A stretch of DNA of 16,784 bases, from assembly GCA_012728465.1 (NCBI GenBank), contig JAAYFB010000127.1, positions 1-16,784 of the forward strand, written 5' to 3'. The stretch comes from Proteiniphilum sp. (GTDB lineage: Bacteria; Bacteroidota; Bacteroidia; Bacteroidales; Dysgonomonadaceae). The position numbers and the translations under genes are program-made. Position 1 is the stretch's first letter. Every line of letters begins with the position of its first letter. The notes below the pieces were generated by a model. The model had not been told where the DNA came from, did not search any database, and saw only the letters and a program-made list of their open reading frames with translations. Positions 14,843-16,784 of this stretch are shown one piece after another.

Positions 14843-16492
14843 ATGTTAAAAAGCGCATTACAAATTGCGAGAGCTAGTTATGCTCCCAAAATGCCATCAG
14901 TGCTTAATGGCAACGTAAAACCAGTAGCGGGTGAAGCTACAACTGCAGTTAAAGATCAAGAAGATATTGCAAGACTATTCCCAAACATCTATGGAATGCC
15001 CATAGTAACTTTCGAACCTTCTGAAGAGTCTAACGCATCTGAAACTCCCGTCAATGTAGGTGTTATTTTATCTGGTGGACAAGCACCAGGTGGTCATAAC
15101 GTTATTGCTGGTATTTTCGATGGAATTAAAAATTTAAACCAAGATAGCAAACTATATGGTTTTATCTTAGGCCCTGCGGGACTTATCAATCACAAATACA
15201 AAGAGCTTACAGCTGACATAATCGACGAATATCGTAACACTGGCGGTTTCGATATCATCGGATCTGGACGCGATAAACTTGAAGAAAAAGAGCAGTTTGA
15301 CAAAGGACTTGAGATTCTTAAAAAACTGGACATAAAAGCCCTAGTAATCATTGGTGGCGACGACTCAAACACTAACGCTAGCATTCTTGCAGAGTATTAT
15401 AGTAGCATTAATGCAGGTGTACAAGTAGTAGGTTGTCCAAAAACTATTGATGGAGACTTGAAGAATGAGCAAATAGAGACATCATTTGGTTTTGACACTG
15501 CTTGTAAAGTTTATTCAGAAGTTGTTGGTAATATCCAACGCGACTGTAACTCTGCACGTAAATATTGGCACTTCATAAAACTAATGGGGCGTTCTGCTTC
15601 TCATATTGCTTTAGAAACAGCTTTGCAAACACAACCTAATATGTGTATTATATCTGAAGAAGTTGAAGAAAAACAACAATCATTAGATGATATCATCACA
15701 GAAATAGCTACTGTTGTTGCTAAACGATCTGAAATGGGTATGGACTTCGGTACTGTATTAATCCCAGAAGGATTGATAGAGTTTATCCCAGCTATGAAAG
15801 GATTAATTGCAGAACTTAACGATTTCCTTGCTCACAACCAAGAAGAGTATGACTTAGTTCGTCGTTCAGGAAAACGTGATTATATTATAAGCAAGTTATC
15901 AGACGAAAATGCTGAAATTTATGCAAGTCTGCCAGAAACTGTTGCACGCCAATTAACACTTGATCGTGACCCACACGGTAATGTACAAGTGTCTCTTATC
16001 GAAACTGAAAAGCTATTAGCTGAAATGGTTAAAGCAAAGCTTGACAAATGGACTAAAGAGGGTAAGTACAGCGGTAAGTTTGCTACTATTACTCACTTCT
16101 TCGGATACGAAGGACGTTGTGCAGCTCCATCTAACTACGATGCGGACTACTGCTATTCACTAGGATACACAGCATCATTACTTATTGCATCTGGCAAGAC
16201 TGGCTATATGTCATCAGTTCGAAATACTACTGCTCCTGCTAAAGAGTGGATTTCTGGTGGTATTCCTATTACAATGATGATGAATATGGAGCGTCGCCAT
16301 GGAGAAATGAAACCAGTTATTCAAAAAGCATTAGTAAGACTTGATGGTAAGCCATTCCAATACTTTGCAGCAAATAGAGAGAAATGGGCATACGAAACAG
16401 CCTTCATTTACCCAGGTCCTATCCAATATTTCGGTCCTACTGAAGTATGTGATCAACCAAGCATCACTTTAAGCTTAGAGCAAGCTAAATAA
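14843..16492 (+). CDS. pfp: Pyrophosphate-dependent 6-phosphofructokinase
   Basis: PPi-PFK reversibly phosphorylates fructose 6-phosphate with pyrophosphate instead of ATP. The 549-residue length matches the long PPi-PFK (plant beta-subunit-like) clade, well above the ~320 residues of ATP-PFK. Motifs are the phosphate-binding GVILSGGQAPGGHN near the N-terminus, GGDDSNT (171-177), PKTIDGD (199-205, with K200 and catalytic D203), MGRSASH (248-254) and YEGRCAAPSNYDADYC. A second Asp in GGDD and a Lys before TIDGD are the residues that distinguish PPi from ATP enzymes. The start at 14843 gives the N-terminus MLKSALQIARASYAPKMP, which resembles Bacteroidales homologues. It is a single-gene unit with a strong terminator. 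Arginine codon CGT is frequent compared with the neighbouring helicase gene, which may reflect high expression. Confidence 0.96.
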   Translation: MLKSALQIARASYAPKMPSVLNGNVKPVAGEATTAVKDQEDIARLFPNIYGMPIVTFEPSEESNASETPVNVGVILSGGQAPGGHNVIAGIFDGIKNLNQDSKLYGFILGPAGLINHKYKELTADIIDEYRNTGGFDIIGSGRDKLEEKEQFDKGLEILKKLDIKALVIIGGDDSNTNASILAEYYSSINAGVQVVGCPKTIDGDLKNEQIETSFGFDTACKVYSEVVGNIQRDCNSARKYWHFIKLMGRSASHIALETALQTQPNMCIISEEVEEKQQSLDDIITEIATVVAKRSEMGMDFGTVLIPEGLIEFIPAMKGLIAELNDFLAHNQEEYDLVRRSGKRDYIISKLSDENAEIYASLPETVARQLTLDRDPHGNVQVSLIETEKLLAEMVKAKLDKWTKEGKYSGKFATITHFFGYEGRCAAPSNYDADYCYSLGYTASLLIASGKTGYMSSVRNTTAPAKEWISGGIPITMMMNMERRHGEMKPVIQKALVRLDGKPFQYFAANREKWAYETAFIYPGPIQYFGPTEVCDQPSITLSLEQAK

Positions 16493-16516
16493 TAGCATTA
16501 ATAGCGTATATATTAT

Positions 16517-16554
16517 AAAAAGCGATTACCATATTTTAGGTGATCGCTTTTTTT
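16517..16554 (+). terminator. Intrinsic terminator after the PPi-phosphofructokinase gene
   Basis: A 14-bp stem (16517-16530 pairing with 16539-16552, one wobble pair) with an 8-nt loop contains a GC-rich core, AGCGAT/ATCGCT, and ends in seven T (16548-16554). It is 24 bp after the stop codon. The remaining 230 bp to the window edge show no supported gene. Confidence 0.92.
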
Positions 16555-16784
16555 AGGACCACACAATAAATAAATGATGATGTTCTGTTGTCATTTTATT
16601 ATTATCATGCCTCACAAAAAAGTAAACAATTGTATAGTTGCACATAAAGAAGAAATAGAGACTATGCGCTTTTGTGAGAACAAATTATTGTTTGATTGAG
16701 CCGTTACGTAGGTATATCTACACAAAATTAACAATTAGCCAATTTACACCCAACAACCATGTTAACCAATTTAACTAGGCAAAA

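Noticed and set aside
16607..16699. A 30-codon open frame beginning ATGCCTCACAAA near the right edge
   Set aside because: It is very short, has no recognisable motif, no TAnnTTTG box at a suitable distance and no homology I can recall; chance frames of this size are common in AT-rich sequence.

Overview
The window looks like chromosomal DNA from a member of the Bacteroidetes, most likely Bacteroidales. It is AT-rich, and leaders are A-rich without clear Shine-Dalgarno sequences. The phylum's -7 promoter motif TAnnTTTG recurs at plausible distances upstream of genes. Gene content (long single-chain PurL, PPi-dependent phosphofructokinase, adjacent bcp and recA) fits the same group. I cannot name a genus.

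Layout, left to right. (1) The 3' part of a PpiD/SurA-like periplasmic peptidyl-prolyl isomerase runs in from the left edge. It ends at a symmetrical hairpin terminator shared with convergent ppk1 (polyphosphate kinase). (2) Divergent from ppk1 is a YfcE-like metallophosphoesterase. (3) A 485-bp gap between that gene and a convergent LysE-type exporter gene holds the most unusual item in the window: about seven tandem 41/42-bp units, each with two different palindromes, and with the leftmost units apparently inverted. (4) Divergent from the exporter is purL (complete FGAM synthase), closed by a strong terminator. (5) A hotdog thioesterase gene and dprA follow as a pair. (6) bcp and recA form a tight pair with their own promoter and terminator. 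(7) A PcrA/UvrD helicase and (8) a PPi-dependent phosphofructokinase are probably single transcription units; the latter has a strong terminator. The last 230 bp hold no gene I can support.

Functionally this is mostly housekeeping. DprA, RecA and PcrA/UvrD all act on single-stranded or damaged DNA, and Bcp next to RecA links peroxide defence to repair. PurL serves purine synthesis, while PPK1 and PPi-PFK connect polyphosphate and pyrophosphate to energy metabolism. I saw no prophage, transposase, CRISPR array, tRNA or rRNA. The intergenic palindromic array is the best candidate for something undescribed; its function cannot be told from this sequence.
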